This document shows positions 16,020-24,841 of a stretch of DNA of 64,000 bases, in pieces (positions within the stretch are counted from its first letter, which is position 1; every line of letters begins with the position of its first letter). The notes below the pieces were generated by a model. That model was not told the DNA's origin and did not search any database. It saw nothing but the letters and a program-made list of their open reading frames with translations. The position numbers and the translations under genes were made by a program. The stretch is from Salinivirga cyanobacteriivorans (GTDB taxonomy: Bacteria > Bacteroidota > Bacteroidia > Bacteroidales > Salinivirgaceae). The stretch lies in contig NZ_CP013118.1 in the NCBI RefSeq assembly GCF_001443605.1, forward strand, positions 186,001 through 250,000, written 5' to 3'.

Positions 16020-16929
16020 TGACTAAATGAGTATATTTTTGTGTACTCTCTATTGATTTGTGTCCAAGAAACAAAGCAATGTTTTCTAACCGCATGCCGT
16101 CCTGTAAAAGATGCGTGGCAATGGAGTGCCGTAAAATGTGCAGCCCAAAGTTTTTTTGTTTTAGTTCTTCATTAGTAGTCTGACTTTTTAATAATTGCAA
16201 TCGGTTGTAAATGCCCTGAACACTCCATCGTTCGCCACGTCTGCCCAACAAGAGCGCTTCACTTTTCTTTCCGGTTAAAAGTTCATTTCTTTGATTGAAA
16301 ATGTATTCCTGCAGATCGGCTTTGACCTGTTTGCTTATGGGAACGTAACGCTGCCTGTAGCCTTTTCCCTGCCTGACATACAACAGTTTTTTGTCAAAAA
16401 GCAGATCGCTGATGTTCAGTGCTGCACCTTCGCTTGCCCGTAATCCGCAACCGTAATAAATCCCGAGCATGGCCGTATCTCTTTGGCGGTATAAATTATC
16501 CCGGTCTTTTGCAGCTTTGTACAAAGCTTGTATTTCCGGTTTGGTCAGATATGTGGCGGTTTCTGTTGTTTTCAGCAGTTCGGGTTTAATGGCGATGTTG
16601 GCCACTCCTGTGAGTTGTAGATATTTACTCAAAAGCCGCAGCGTGGTAATGTGTTTGTTGATGTAACCTGCACTCAGGCTGCCCGATCGGTTGCAGTTGG
16701 GGCGGTGTTGCAAATAATCCAGGTAGTTTTTTATTTGTTCGTTTCTAAAGTGCTTTAGGTGGTTCGTTTGGTTTTGCTCCAGAAAAGATAAAAATTCCTT
16801 TGTGTTCCAATAGCCGAGTTTTACCGTATGTGGGTTGTAATTTAGTGTTTCCAGCCACTTTCGGAAGTTTTCGGATAAAAACACGAACTGTTTACTTTTA
16901 ATTCTCCTATTAACACTTTTTTGGGTCAC
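16003..16929 (-). CDS. XerA: tyrosine recombinase (unit 2)
   Basis: 308 aa with complete catalytic set (GLRASE Arg, GKGYRQR Lys, LHILRHS His and Arg, LGHKS His, QKYTH Tyr). It begins with GTG, not ATG: the codon is part of the iteron GTGACCC at 16923-16929, so the change of iteron version from GTTCC to GACCC has changed the start codon (ATGTTCC to GTGACCC). Residues 225-260 differ from the unit 1 copy. Confidence 0.88.
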   Translation of the reverse strand: MTQKSVNRRIKSKQFVFLSENFRKWLETLNYNPHTVKLGYWNTKEFLSFLEQNQTNHLKHFRNEQIKNYLDYLQHRPNCNRSGSLSAGYINKHITTLRLLSKYLQLTGVANIAIKPELLKTTETATYLTKPEIQALYKAAKDRDNLYRQRDTAMLGIYYGCGLRASEGAALNISDLLFDKKLLYVRQGKGYRQRYVPISKQVKADLQEYIFNQRNELLTGKKSEALLLGRRGERWSVQGIYNRLQLLKSQTTNEELKQKNFGLHILRHSIATHLLQDGMRLENIALFLGHKSIESTQKYTHLVNESAF

Positions 16930-17003
16930 GGGTCGCTAAGGGTTAAATAATTGATTTACTTTTATTTCTGTGACCCAAATCGCATGAACCGCCAGAGGGT
17001 CGC
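16923..17003. repeat. Iteron-like repeats, GACCC type (unit 2)
   Basis: GGGTCAC 16923-16929 and GGGTCGC 16930-16936 in direct 7-base tandem, GTGACCC 16970-16976 inverted, GGGTCGC 16997-17003. It has the same layout as the GTTCC set of unit 1 but every copy is changed to the GACCC version, including the one overlapping the recombinase start. Confidence 0.7.
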
Positions 17004-17011
17004 CAGTTTTA

Positions 17012-19585
17012 TTACTGGTTATTATTCTCTAATCTATCTATTTGATTTTTAAGATACTGTTTCACATCTTCACGCAACTTTGCAATATCATCCCACCAGA
17101 GTATCTTGTATTTATAGCCCCGGTTCTGATAACCGCCCATTTGCTGTAAGTATTCCAACTCCACCAAATCGTTAATATACCGTTGTAACTGGCTTTTACT
17201 GATATTCAAAGCATGTCGGATTTCCCGCTGCATAAATTCGTATTGTTCGGGGTTGGATTTGGTTTTAATGTGGTTTTTCAGTTCTTCGTAAAACTGTCTG
17301 AGTGAGCCGTCCAGCTCGTCAACTTTTAAAAATATACTATCGAACATGATTTCATTGGCGGTCAGTAAATCTTCGGTTTCGGTAATGATTCGCCCTTGTG
17401 CATCCCTTTTTCTTTGGTACTGATTTATGATGGTTACTTGTTTTACGAAGGCTAAGTACAGTTCATTCAACCGCCTTATTTTATGGGCTTTTTCGGGTAA
17501 ATGGATTTGATAAGCAAAAGGATTTACCACTTTGCAAGGCTTCAACATTCTAACAATATTTTGCAGTAGTTCCGTTGCTTCCTTTTCCTTCTCTGCATCA
17601 ATCAGCCCTGCAGCTTTTTGTTTCTGATAATCCATAATTCGCTTAGTCTGCTCACCGCTCTCATCCACCGCAATAATAAAAAGCCTACTCATATTATCCT
17701 CATAGATTGCCCCGTGTGTAGTGGCACATATACTTGCCATTGGACCTCTTACTATTCGTTGGGCACTGCGGATATTTCCGTTTTCATCTTTCTGACTGGT
17801 GGAGCTGCTTAGTTGGTTGTTGCTAATCAGTTCACGCCATGCAAAAAGGGCTTCTTCTTTAAGTCCGTCAATATCTTCTAAACAAATGAGTTTGTTTTTA
17901 AAGAAAAACTCATCGTAGTTGTAAAAGCTATTTTCGGTAACGCGGGTAAATTTTACGACTCTTTCACTTGGCATCAGTGCAGCTATTTTGCTCAAAAGGT
18001 GCGTCTTTCCGCTGCCCGAACTGCCTTGTATTAAAGCATGTAGCGTATCTTTCATTTTATGGCTCGTACCGATAATGAACAAAAACAAACGGTTGTTTTC
18101 TTCGCCTACGATGCCCGATTGGCCGATCAGTTTATTGATCCTGGTGATTAATTCGGGCTTGCTTAAAAATGTTTTGCACTGCGCTTGTACTGCCAAACTT
18201 AAAGCTTTGTCGCTTGAGGTTTCTTCGGTGATTTGTTGCAGTTGATTGTCCCGGTATTCTTCCAGTAAATCGGTTAGTTCTGATAAGTCGTTTTCTACCA
18301 GATCGCTGCGTAAGTCCAGTTTCTCGCTTGCTTCTCTTGCTTCTTTCCTTGTTTGCTTTTCTTCGTATAAATTTAATCGGCAGCGGTATTTTATGGCGGT
18401 TTCCAAGTGCTGCACGTCAAGGCTTACCAGCATGCGGTCGAAGGTTTTCGGCAGGCTGCCTTTGATGATGTAGCGGGCGGTGGGGGTTTGGTGGATTATC
18501 TTGTTGGGAAGATCTGTTTTTAACCGTTGAGACGCAATGCATTGCGTCTGTACTTCTATAGGGATATTTATTTGATTGCCAGATGATTGATTAGATTCAG
18601 GATTGGCAGGCTGCCGTTCTTCGATGAGTTGCAATATGGCTTCTTTGCCATAAGTTATGAACATACTGTTTACGTCTTCGCCATCGGGCGTTGGCACGGC
18701 TGTAATCTTGCATTTTAGGTGCTGTAGTTTTTCGGTGCTTTTAATTATACCTTCTTTTCCGGCTATATCACCATCAAAAAAGAAAATAATTTCTTGTAAG
18801 TTTTTTAATTGTTTTATTGCTTCGATATGCTCTGCAGTAAGTCCATTAGTACCATAGGCGGTTAATACGGAGATGCCTTTCATTGCTAATTGCTCATTAT
18901 TAATTACTAATTGGAGACTGGCACAGTCGATAATAGCCTCGGTGATGATTAACGTTTCTGTATTTGCATCCGGACAACCCGGGTAAAGTCCTTTGCGGTT
19001 TTCGGTGTAGTAGTGTTTGCCAAATTCTGCGTTATAACCATTGCTTTCTGTTATTCTCCTGCCGTACAGGCTTACAATGTTTCCGCTTTTGTCTTTCAAT
19101 GGGAACGTAATGCACTGTTTGAGCTTTTTCCAGTTTACTCCTGAGTTATAGCCAACTTCTTGTAATTGTTCCAGCCCACGGTTTTTGAGATACTCCTGTG
19201 CTTTATGGCTGCGTGGGAGGCCGTCTTTTTGCCTGTTAAATAGTTCGGCAAAGTTTTCGGCCTCCGCAGCCCGCTTGGATGCAATCCCCATTACATCGGT
19301 GTTTTTATGGTTGTTTTCTGTTGTGCTGCCATTGGCCAGTTCTGTGGCTATTTTCAGGGCAGCGTGTTTGCTGCAGTTCTCTTTGTCCTGGATAAATTGT
19401 ATTACATCGCCGGTTTTACCACAGCCAAAGCAGTTGTAAGTGTTAGTGTCTGTATAAATCTTGCAGCTGGGCTTGTCGTCCTTGTGGAACGGGCATATAA
19501 TATGATCATTCTTATTCATTTTAATGCCGTAATGCGCCAAAACACTCATTATAGGCAGCCGTTTTTTGATGTCGGGGATTTGCAT
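17012..19585 (-). CDS. CHC2-Toprim-P-loop primase-helicase (unit 2)
   Basis: 857 aa. CHC2 finger (CPFH...CFGC), Toprim (LIITEAI; FFFDGDIAG), P-loop GSSGSGKTH, LICLEDID, C-terminal winged helix with recognition region SKSQLQRYINDL. It ends in IDRLENNNQ without the iteron-encoded tail of units 1, 3 and 6, because its iterons lie just past the stop. A dyad GAGACGCAATGCATTGCGTC (18529-18548) is inserted in frame in the Toprim/P-loop linker, encoding VQTQCIAS. The first 2/3 of the gene is the same sequence as in unit 3. Confidence 0.85.
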   Translation of the reverse strand: MQIPDIKKRLPIMSVLAHYGIKMNKNDHIICPFHKDDKPSCKIYTDTNTYNCFGCGKTGDVIQFIQDKENCSKHAALKIATELANGSTTENNHKNTDVMGIASKRAAEAENFAELFNRQKDGLPRSHKAQEYLKNRGLEQLQEVGYNSGVNWKKLKQCITFPLKDKSGNIVSLYGRRITESNGYNAEFGKHYYTENRKGLYPGCPDANTETLIITEAIIDCASLQLVINNEQLAMKGISVLTAYGTNGLTAEHIEAIKQLKNLQEIIFFFDGDIAGKEGIIKSTEKLQHLKCKITAVPTPDGEDVNSMFITYGKEAILQLIEERQPANPESNQSSGNQINIPIEVQTQCIASQRLKTDLPNKIIHQTPTARYIIKGSLPKTFDRMLVSLDVQHLETAIKYRCRLNLYEEKQTRKEAREASEKLDLRSDLVENDLSELTDLLEEYRDNQLQQITEETSSDKALSLAVQAQCKTFLSKPELITRINKLIGQSGIVGEENNRLFLFIIGTSHKMKDTLHALIQGSSGSGKTHLLSKIAALMPSERVVKFTRVTENSFYNYDEFFFKNKLICLEDIDGLKEEALFAWRELISNNQLSSSTSQKDENGNIRSAQRIVRGPMASICATTHGAIYEDNMSRLFIIAVDESGEQTKRIMDYQKQKAAGLIDAEKEKEATELLQNIVRMLKPCKVVNPFAYQIHLPEKAHKIRRLNELYLAFVKQVTIINQYQRKRDAQGRIITETEDLLTANEIMFDSIFLKVDELDGSLRQFYEELKNHIKTKSNPEQYEFMQREIRHALNISKSQLQRYINDLVELEYLQQMGGYQNRGYKYKILWWDDIAKLREDVKQYLKNQIDRLENNNQ

Positions 19586-19610
19586 GGGGATTTTTTTTTG
19601 AAAATTTTTA

Positions 19611-19701
19611 ATATATCATTTACGCTTCAAAAATAGCATATATGATTTACACATGCAAATCTTTTATGGTTTTGATACAGCAAAAAAGTATTGTACTTTT
19701 A
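19611..19701. promoter_or_regulatory. Operator repeats and promoter of the unit 2 regulator
   Basis: Two direct repeats ATATATCATTTAC (19611-19623) and ATATATGATTTAC (19638-19650), 27 bases apart, lie next to the primase start; TACTTTTA (19694-19701), close to TAnnTTTG and about 19 bases after a TTTG, is a likely promoter for the regulator. The repeats share nothing with the dyads of units 1, 4 or 6. Confidence 0.5.
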
Positions 19702-19743
19702 CAAAAACACAATAGATTACGCATTATATATAGCTTATACGAT

Positions 19744-20076
19744 ATGTCATTCGGCAAAACAATAGCAACACAGAGAAAGAAAAAAGGAATTTCGCAAGGT
19801 CAGCTTGCGAAAATGGTAGGCACTATAAGTGTGACAATTGGCCGATACGAAAGGAATGAAATAAAACCGTCGATCGACATAGCTGTCAAAATTGCCGAAG
19901 CACTGGAAGTCTCTCTTGATTACCTTACCGGAAAAACCACTTTCGAACTGGACAACTCGATCATTAAGCGAGTCGTTGAGATTCAGAACCTACCCGAAGA
20001 AGACAAAAAACACATTCTTTATACGCTTGACGGCCTTTTACAAAACGTCAGGACAAAACAGGCATTTTCTAAATAA
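19744..20076 (+). CDS. XRE-family regulator (unit 2)
   Basis: 110 aa from MSFGKTIATQRKKKG; a longer frame from 19642 would run through the promoter and is not supported. Helix-turn-helix GISQGQLAKMVGTISVTIGRYERNEIKPS, dimer tail LPEEDKKHILYTLDGLLQNV and the conserved KQAF ending. Divergent from the primase; identical copy in unit 3 (29426-29758). Unlike other units, no CTTGGACTAGTTGGGG motif follows; only 13 bases separate it from the convergent immunity gene. Confidence 0.85.
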   Translation: MSFGKTIATQRKKKGISQGQLAKMVGTISVTIGRYERNEIKPSIDIAVKIAEALEVSLDYLTGKTTFELDNSIIKRVVEIQNLPEEDKKHILYTLDGLLQNVRTKQAFSK

Positions 20077-20089
20077 CAAAAGATTAACC

Positions 20090-20572
20090 TCAATCTCTTA
20101 TACAATATAAGATTAATTCATCCATTCTTTTTTTTGATGTCATTTTATTTTTTATGTCTCCGGTATATTTGCCTACAATAGGAATTTCGGAGACTTTATA
20201 TCTTTTACCATCCATTGGTACTTTCATCTGAAAATCATATTGTGCACTAAGATGAACCGTTATCCTTAGCGTATCTTGTAATATTAGCGCCTCTTTTTTA
20301 TGAATGTAACAATTCAGTTCTCCGGATACTAAACGAAATTTAATTATTGTCTTATCATTCTTTTTTACCCTGTACGTATATATTGATTCATCACTATCGC
20401 TTGTAGCAGAATTGTAACACCAAACGCATCCAGACCTCCAACGATCAATCATTACTTTACAATCATAATGCGGCGTCTCTGTTTTCTGAATTATTTCAAA
20501 CCGTCCCCAAACACCTATCAAAACCAAAGCTAAAATAATAAAAGCTATATATACTCTAATCCTCTTCATCAA
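20090..20572 (-). CDS. Membrane-anchored putative immunity protein (unit 2)
   Basis: 160 aa with one N-terminal membrane segment (VYIAFIILALVLIGVW) and a soluble domain containing CVWC and two further Cys, consistent with an envelope location. It overlaps the toxin-tip stop by 17 bases. No family recognised. Its location suggests protection at the inner membrane or in the periplasm; this is inferred from position and topology. Confidence 0.55.
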   Translation of the reverse strand: MMKRIRVYIAFIILALVLIGVWGRFEIIQKTETPHYDCKVMIDRWRSGCVWCYNSATSDSDESIYTYRVKKNDKTIIKFRLVSGELNCYIHKKEALILQDTLRITVHLSAQYDFQMKVPMDGKRYKVSEIPIVGKYTGDIKNKMTSKKRMDELILYCIRD

Positions 20573-21767
20573 TAGTAAGATTACAATTTGTACTGTTTGA
20601 AGAATAGTCTAACAACCAATTTCCATCTATTTTGTAATACTTTGTAATAATATCAAATTCTACTTCTTGTGCGCTAACTTCATCATTCAGCTTTTCATAC
20701 AATGGGAGGAAATCACTATTTGTAATCATTTCAAATCCTATTGTGGGAGCTTCACAATTAAAAACATCTCTTTCCCAGCTGCCTAAAGGCTGAACCCCCT
20801 CAAAATCAAAGCTGTCCCATACACGAAAATAAATATCTCCTTCTCCAACAGCTCGGTCAAAACCTAATATATTTAAAACTGCATCAAAATAAAAACTAAT
20901 TGTAAATCGACCAATTGCATAAGCAAGGTCTTCATCTACAAAAGACAACCCAGAAATTAAATCAACTTGAGTGGCAGATTCTGAGTAAAATCTGTTAATA
21001 TTACCTGTGTTCTCCTGATAATCTGGCCACAGGCCAAGAGTAAGCTGTTCTTGCCCTTCGGTTGCGTATTGGCTAATTCTATCACATAGTTCCGTGAGTG
21101 TTTCGCCTAATGGGCCAGTGTTGTAAGGATAGATGATTTTATTATTTGATGCGTCATTAAAAACTTCTTGAAATATCGATGAAGCTTCGAAAAGATCTTC
21201 AAAGTTTTCATCCGTCAAATGAATATCTGCCCCTTCACTTTCGAACCAGTGATCTATAAAAGCTGCTCCATAAGGATACCCTAATTTCCATTGAATAATA
21301 GGAATATCCAATATTGTCTTTTCAGCTTCGGAGAGTTCATTATACTTGCCTGAATTTAATAAATAAAGATATCGGTTCTTTACATTTTGAACAATGTGAT
21401 TAAAACTTACAACACTTCCATTTATTGTTAATGAAACTTGGGTCTCTGGAGAAGTTCCATATATATTTTCCTCTTCTCCAGAAATAAATTCCCTAAGCTT
21501 ATTGGCATCTGATTCACTTTGAGTAATTATATCGAAGGAGCTATATTTTAATGTATTTCCATTTACTTCTATGGCTTCTGTTTGAGTATCAATAGACACT
21601 ATCTCAACTTCTGCATATGTGTTATTCCCTATTACTACATCATCAGCACTAATATTCTTATCAGGAAAGTTGAAATCAATGTTTTCTGTATAAACCAAAC
21701 GAAGCAACCGTAATATCTCTTGTGCCTCTACATAAGAGTCATCACCAACATATTCCCCCTCCTCCAC
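20556..21767 (-). CDS. Orphan toxin tip of unit 2, unassigned (no start codon)
   Basis: 403 codons after the core's GTG; in frame through the core to a TGA near 21851, without ATG. Acidic, AT-rich protein; residues about 1-140 beta-rich linker; the C-terminal half has AAFIDHWFESEGADIHLTDE and RFTISFYFDAVLNILGFDRAVG, then YFRVWDSFDFEGV and a final YYKIDGNWLLDYSS. No known toxin family recognised. Its sequence is the same as in unit 3. A partner with a membrane anchor hints that it acts outside the cytosol. Confidence 0.6.
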   Translation of the reverse strand: MEEGEYVGDDSYVEAQEILRLLRLVYTENIDFNFPDKNISADDVVIGNNTYAEVEIVSIDTQTEAIEVNGNTLKYSSFDIITQSESDANKLREFISGEEENIYGTSPETQVSLTINGSVVSFNHIVQNVKNRYLYLLNSGKYNELSEAEKTILDIPIIQWKLGYPYGAAFIDHWFESEGADIHLTDENFEDLFEASSIFQEVFNDASNNKIIYPYNTGPLGETLTELCDRISQYATEGQEQLTLGLWPDYQENTGNINRFYSESATQVDLISGLSFVDEDLAYAIGRFTISFYFDAVLNILGFDRAVGEGDIYFRVWDSFDFEGVQPLGSWERDVFNCEAPTIGFEMITNSDFLPLYEKLNDEVSAQEVEFDIITKYYKIDGNWLLDYSSNSTNCNLTIDEED

Positions 21768-21828
21768 ATCTTCAAAAATATGCCAACCGCCTTCGGGGTT
21801 GTGGATCAGGTCCCATTGGTATTTCCAA
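21763..21828 (-). repeat. Toxin-tip junction core, copy 3
   Basis: 19-mer at 21810-21828. Boundary between unit 2's tip and the non-coding region of unit 3. Codons encode WKYQWDLIHNPEGGWHIF then EDVEEGE. Confidence 0.8.
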
Positions 21829-21835
21829 GTGAGCA

Positions 21836-22820
21836 GGAAAACCCATCGTCAATGATGTTTTTATACAGGCTTTTATCAAAGAACGTCGTGCTATAAACAC
21901 ACTTTCAAATATATAAAAATCGGCCATACTTTTTCTTTCAATTGAAAAGTTCAATTGAAAAAAAAAAGACCACAGGTTTATTTTTTAAAAGAAAAACAAA
22001 AAAAGAAAGCCATACCACAAGGTAAGGCGGAAAGGGCTGTCAAGGCTGACGGCAAAAGAGTTTTACCATAAAAATCAATCTCTTAAAACTGTTTTGCCGG
22101 AACTTGTCTTGGCCTTTACTGCCCTTGGAGCCGGCTTAAATTGGGCTTCCTTTTTTTGCTTTCCGGAAGTCAAAAATTCCTTTGTTTAAAGTCTTTAACC
22201 TGCTGAACAATGGTAACTTGTGCGTAAGGAAAAAGTGCCTACAGCAAGCGGTGGGAAAGCGGATGCAATAAGTGAAGTGAGGAACGAACGAAACGGGTTG
22301 CAGACGCTGTGCAGCGATAGCGAGCCGCCTGCGAGTGCGGCCGAGGCCTGCCGGGTAAAAGCCGACCTTAGAAGGCTGAGCGGCAGTGCTGCCTGCAGTG
22401 AGCTTTGGCGCAGGTTTTTGATCGTGTCGTCGGATGGAGCGATGGCTCAAAAACTGTGACAAAGGCGAACCGAGGACGCTAGCAGGCTCGCTTAACTCGG
22501 GCAGCGGTTGGCTGTGTCTGCGATGTGGAGTTTACGGAACATGGCAGGCGCAGACAAAGGAGCTGCCAATGAGGAAGATTGAGGAACGCAAAAAACATGA
22601 CAAGCTCGGATCCGCCAGCTGGCGGAGGAGACCCGCAGGGCGGAACAGCTTATTTTTATTCAATTGAAAATAAGAGTATCATAAAAATGTGCTGTGACGG
22701 CTTGGCCATGGGTTTTTGCTGACGAGTGATGACGAATACCGCTTTTCCGGATTCCCGATACGTTGCACTATCGGGACAGGCTGTGCGGTGGGGTTATTCA
22801 TCCTTTAATCTGGAAAGTAT
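21836..22820. other. Conserved non-coding region of unit 3 (allele B)
   Basis: The first 500 bases match allele A. From about 22340 a different block (beginning GCGGCCGAGGCCTGCCGGG) replaces the allele A segment and rejoins it at CAGGCTCGCTTAACTCGGGC (about 22483). The B block contains a stem CAG(G)TTTTTGATCG...CGATGGCTCAAAAACTG (about 22414-22460). The terminal ACCGC/GCGGT stem has the extra dyad in its loop, as in unit 1. No gene seen. Confidence 0.55.
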
Positions 22821-22883
22821 TTAAGCTACAATATTATTAAGAGGTTTATTGTCCTGTAAATCTAATAAAGCACTATTTAGAAC

Positions 22884-24280
22884 CATTACTGTCCGATAAA
22901 AGCACGGAATTGATCAATTGATTTTTCAAAACTATGATTTTCTGAGAATTAAGGTTTGCATTTAATGAATTTTTTAAAGTAAGCCTCAGAATAGAGAGGG
23001 CTGCATCAATTCGTCATAAGTTTTCTGCCAATCTTTGTCCGGATGCTCAAGAAACCTGAATAAATGAATGTAGTTAAACAAATGAATTTTACAGAAGCTA
23101 ACTAAATTGGAAAACGCCCATTTCCTCTTGAGCGTTTTTTGGATAACAGTCATCAATAGGTTTGCGATTAAGGCACAGTATATCTGTATTTTAATCGCAT
23201 TTTCATTGTCCCCGAGAAAATATTTTAGCGGGAAATTTTGTTTTAATTGTTTGAACAGAAGTTCAATTTGCCATCGTAGTTTGTAAATAGCAGCTATTAA
23301 ATCAGCCCTCATTTCAAACAAGTTAGTTAAAAACTCAAACCGTCTTTTAAGGTTTCTGTCGTAGAACTGGACTTTACGCAGCTTTAAAGGGCGTGTGTTA
23401 TTCTCATATTTTACCTGAACTTCTATGATTTCATCTTTTTCAACCCCACTATGAATATGTTCTTCTATCTTACAATCATTTAGCGTTTTATATGCTGCAT
23501 TGTCTTTTATTCGGGTGACAAAACCTGTATCTGTTTGCGAAAATTTATCAAAGGCTTTGTAGTCATTATAGCCTTTGTCAAATACGTATATTGTGTTTGC
23601 ATTATGCTTAAGACTATTTAACAATACATGGTCATGAGTGGCAGCACTGGTGAGCCAAACCATCTTGGGTGCAGTTTCGTCTACATTTATCGTTGCATGA
23701 AGTTTTATACCGCCTTTCTTTTTACCGGTTTTAGGATGCCGTCCAACACACTTCAATATATCCTTAAACAAACTGATGGTTGAGCTGTCAATAATCTCTA
23801 CTTGTTTGTTTATTACATCTTTAATTCTGCTGTCCGAAATATAATGACCATATTGTTTGAGTAGCTTATTGTAGATTTCTCCGAACACATCACAATCTCT
23901 ACGTTTATTTGAATCTGACAAGGTACTTTTCTTTGGAATATGATTTAACTGAAAATGTTTGGTTTTACCTGATAAACCAAGCATTGCGCCACTTACTTCG
24001 CGTAAAGATGTGCATTTAGCAAAAGAACAAAACAGCATGCTAATTAAGTGATCTTTAGTTTTAAACTTCTTTACATAGTGATCCGAACCGTGCTTTTTTG
24101 CACTTGCAGTAATGATTTTTGAATCAATTAAGGAAATCAGCTGTCCGAAAACCGATGTTCCAAAAAAATGTGTAGTTTTATCCATAAGTAGAGTGTTTGT
24201 GGTAAAACAAATCTACTAAAAAAGAGAGAAGGAAGGCTACTGCAGTCTTCCTCCTCTCAAATTTTTATCGGACAACAGTG
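22884..24280 (-). mobile_element. IS4-family insertion sequence, copy 1
   Basis: 1397 bp. Ends CATTACTGTCCGATAAAA and its inverse TTTTATCGGACAACAGTG form imperfect inverted repeats; 9-bp target duplication ATTTAGAAC at 22875-22883 and 24281-24289. Same length as the second copy at 39302-40698. Confidence 0.9.
22986..24185 (-). CDS. IS4-family transposase (copy 1)
   Basis: 399 aa with an N-terminal DUF4372-type region (MDKTTHFFGTSVFGQLISLI) and a DDE_Tnp_1 catalytic core: VEIIDSSTISLF, IYVFDKGYNDYKAF, and YKLRWQIELLFKQLKQNFPLK (Y-(2)-R-(3)-E-(6)-K signature of IS4). Differs from copy 2 by only a few residues (INVDE/INADE, THDHVLLNSL/THEHVLLNNL). Confidence 0.93.
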   Translation of the reverse strand: MDKTTHFFGTSVFGQLISLIDSKIITASAKKHGSDHYVKKFKTKDHLISMLFCSFAKCTSLREVSGAMLGLSGKTKHFQLNHIPKKSTLSDSNKRRDCDVFGEIYNKLLKQYGHYISDSRIKDVINKQVEIIDSSTISLFKDILKCVGRHPKTGKKKGGIKLHATINVDETAPKMVWLTSAATHDHVLLNSLKHNANTIYVFDKGYNDYKAFDKFSQTDTGFVTRIKDNAAYKTLNDCKIEEHIHSGVEKDEIIEVQVKYENNTRPLKLRKVQFYDRNLKRRFEFLTNLFEMRADLIAAIYKLRWQIELLFKQLKQNFPLKYFLGDNENAIKIQIYCALIANLLMTVIQKTLKRKWAFSNLVSFCKIHLFNYIHLFRFLEHPDKDWQKTYDELMQPSLF

Positions 24281-24566
24281 ATTTAGAACTGCAGTCTTAA
24301 TAAAACCTTTCACAGATAAATCTTCGTTAAGGTTTTCCCAACAAACACCAACACCTCCGCTAATTAAACGCCATTGATTTAGTTGTTCCTGGGTAGCTTC
24401 TTTTAACCTTTGATAATAAGAAATATGAGATTGTAAAACTTTACCATTATTTAATATAATAACAATTAAATCTAAGTTTTTATCTAGTAGCATATTGCTT
24501 ATCCTTAACCCCTTTTCATGTATTAAAATGTCGAATGGGTCTTTTGCCCTCTTTTCATATTGTTCG

Positions 24567-24803
24567 TTATTTGAAGTACTCATACCAAGCTGATTTTAAC
24601 GTTTCTATATTTTCATCAATAATTTTTCGTATATCTTTAACTTCACCTACTGTAAAGCCATAAAGATAATCTTCACGATATTCTGGTTCTAACCAGATTT
24701 TACCACGCTTTTCGGCCTTTTCAATGTGTATATGTATAGGTTCAAAACCTTCATCGCTATAAAAAAAGAACCGAAAACCTTTTATTCTTAATATTACTGG
24801 CAT
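24567..24803 (-). CDS. DUF4160 protein, toxin-antitoxin-like partner
   Basis: 78 aa, typical DUF4160: MPVILRIKGFRFFFYSDEGF, EPIHIHIEKAEKRGKIWLEP, and a C-terminal helix. It overlaps the DUF2442 gene by 17 bases. A TAAATTTG promoter box (24810-24817) lies 6 bases before the ATG, so the message may be leaderless. It occupies the stability slot of unit 3. The biochemical role of the pair is not established to my knowledge. Confidence 0.75.
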   Translation of the reverse strand: MPVILRIKGFRFFFYSDEGFEPIHIHIEKAEKRGKIWLEPEYREDYLYGFTVGEVKDIRKIIDENIETLKSAWYEYFK

Positions 24804-24809
24804 ACATTA

Positions 24810-24817
24810 CAAATTTA
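24810..24817 (-). promoter_or_regulatory. TAnnTTTG promoter of the DUF4160/DUF2442 pair
   Basis: Minus strand TAAATTTG, six bases ahead of the DUF4160 ATG. Its context TTAAATTTGTA matches the box ahead of the unit 1 antitoxin. Confidence 0.5.
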
Positions 24818-24841
24818 ACGTTTTTAATTTACATATAGTTT

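Larger units (their letters stand above)
22821..24583 (-). pseudogene. DUF2442-like gene interrupted by IS4
   Basis: 5' part 24281-24583 encodes MSTSNNEQYEKRAKDP...GGVGVCWENLNEDLSVKGFIKT. After removing the IS4 element (22884-24280) and one 9-bp duplication the frame continues AVLNSALLDLQDNKPLNNIVA and stops at 22821-22823. The restored product of about 120 aa has the DUF2442 pattern (LDLIVIILNNGKV, WRLISGGVGVCWENLNEDLSV). DUF2442 genes commonly sit next to DUF4160 genes and the pair is regarded as toxin-antitoxin-like. Interrupted, so probably inactive or altered at the C-terminus. Confidence 0.8.
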
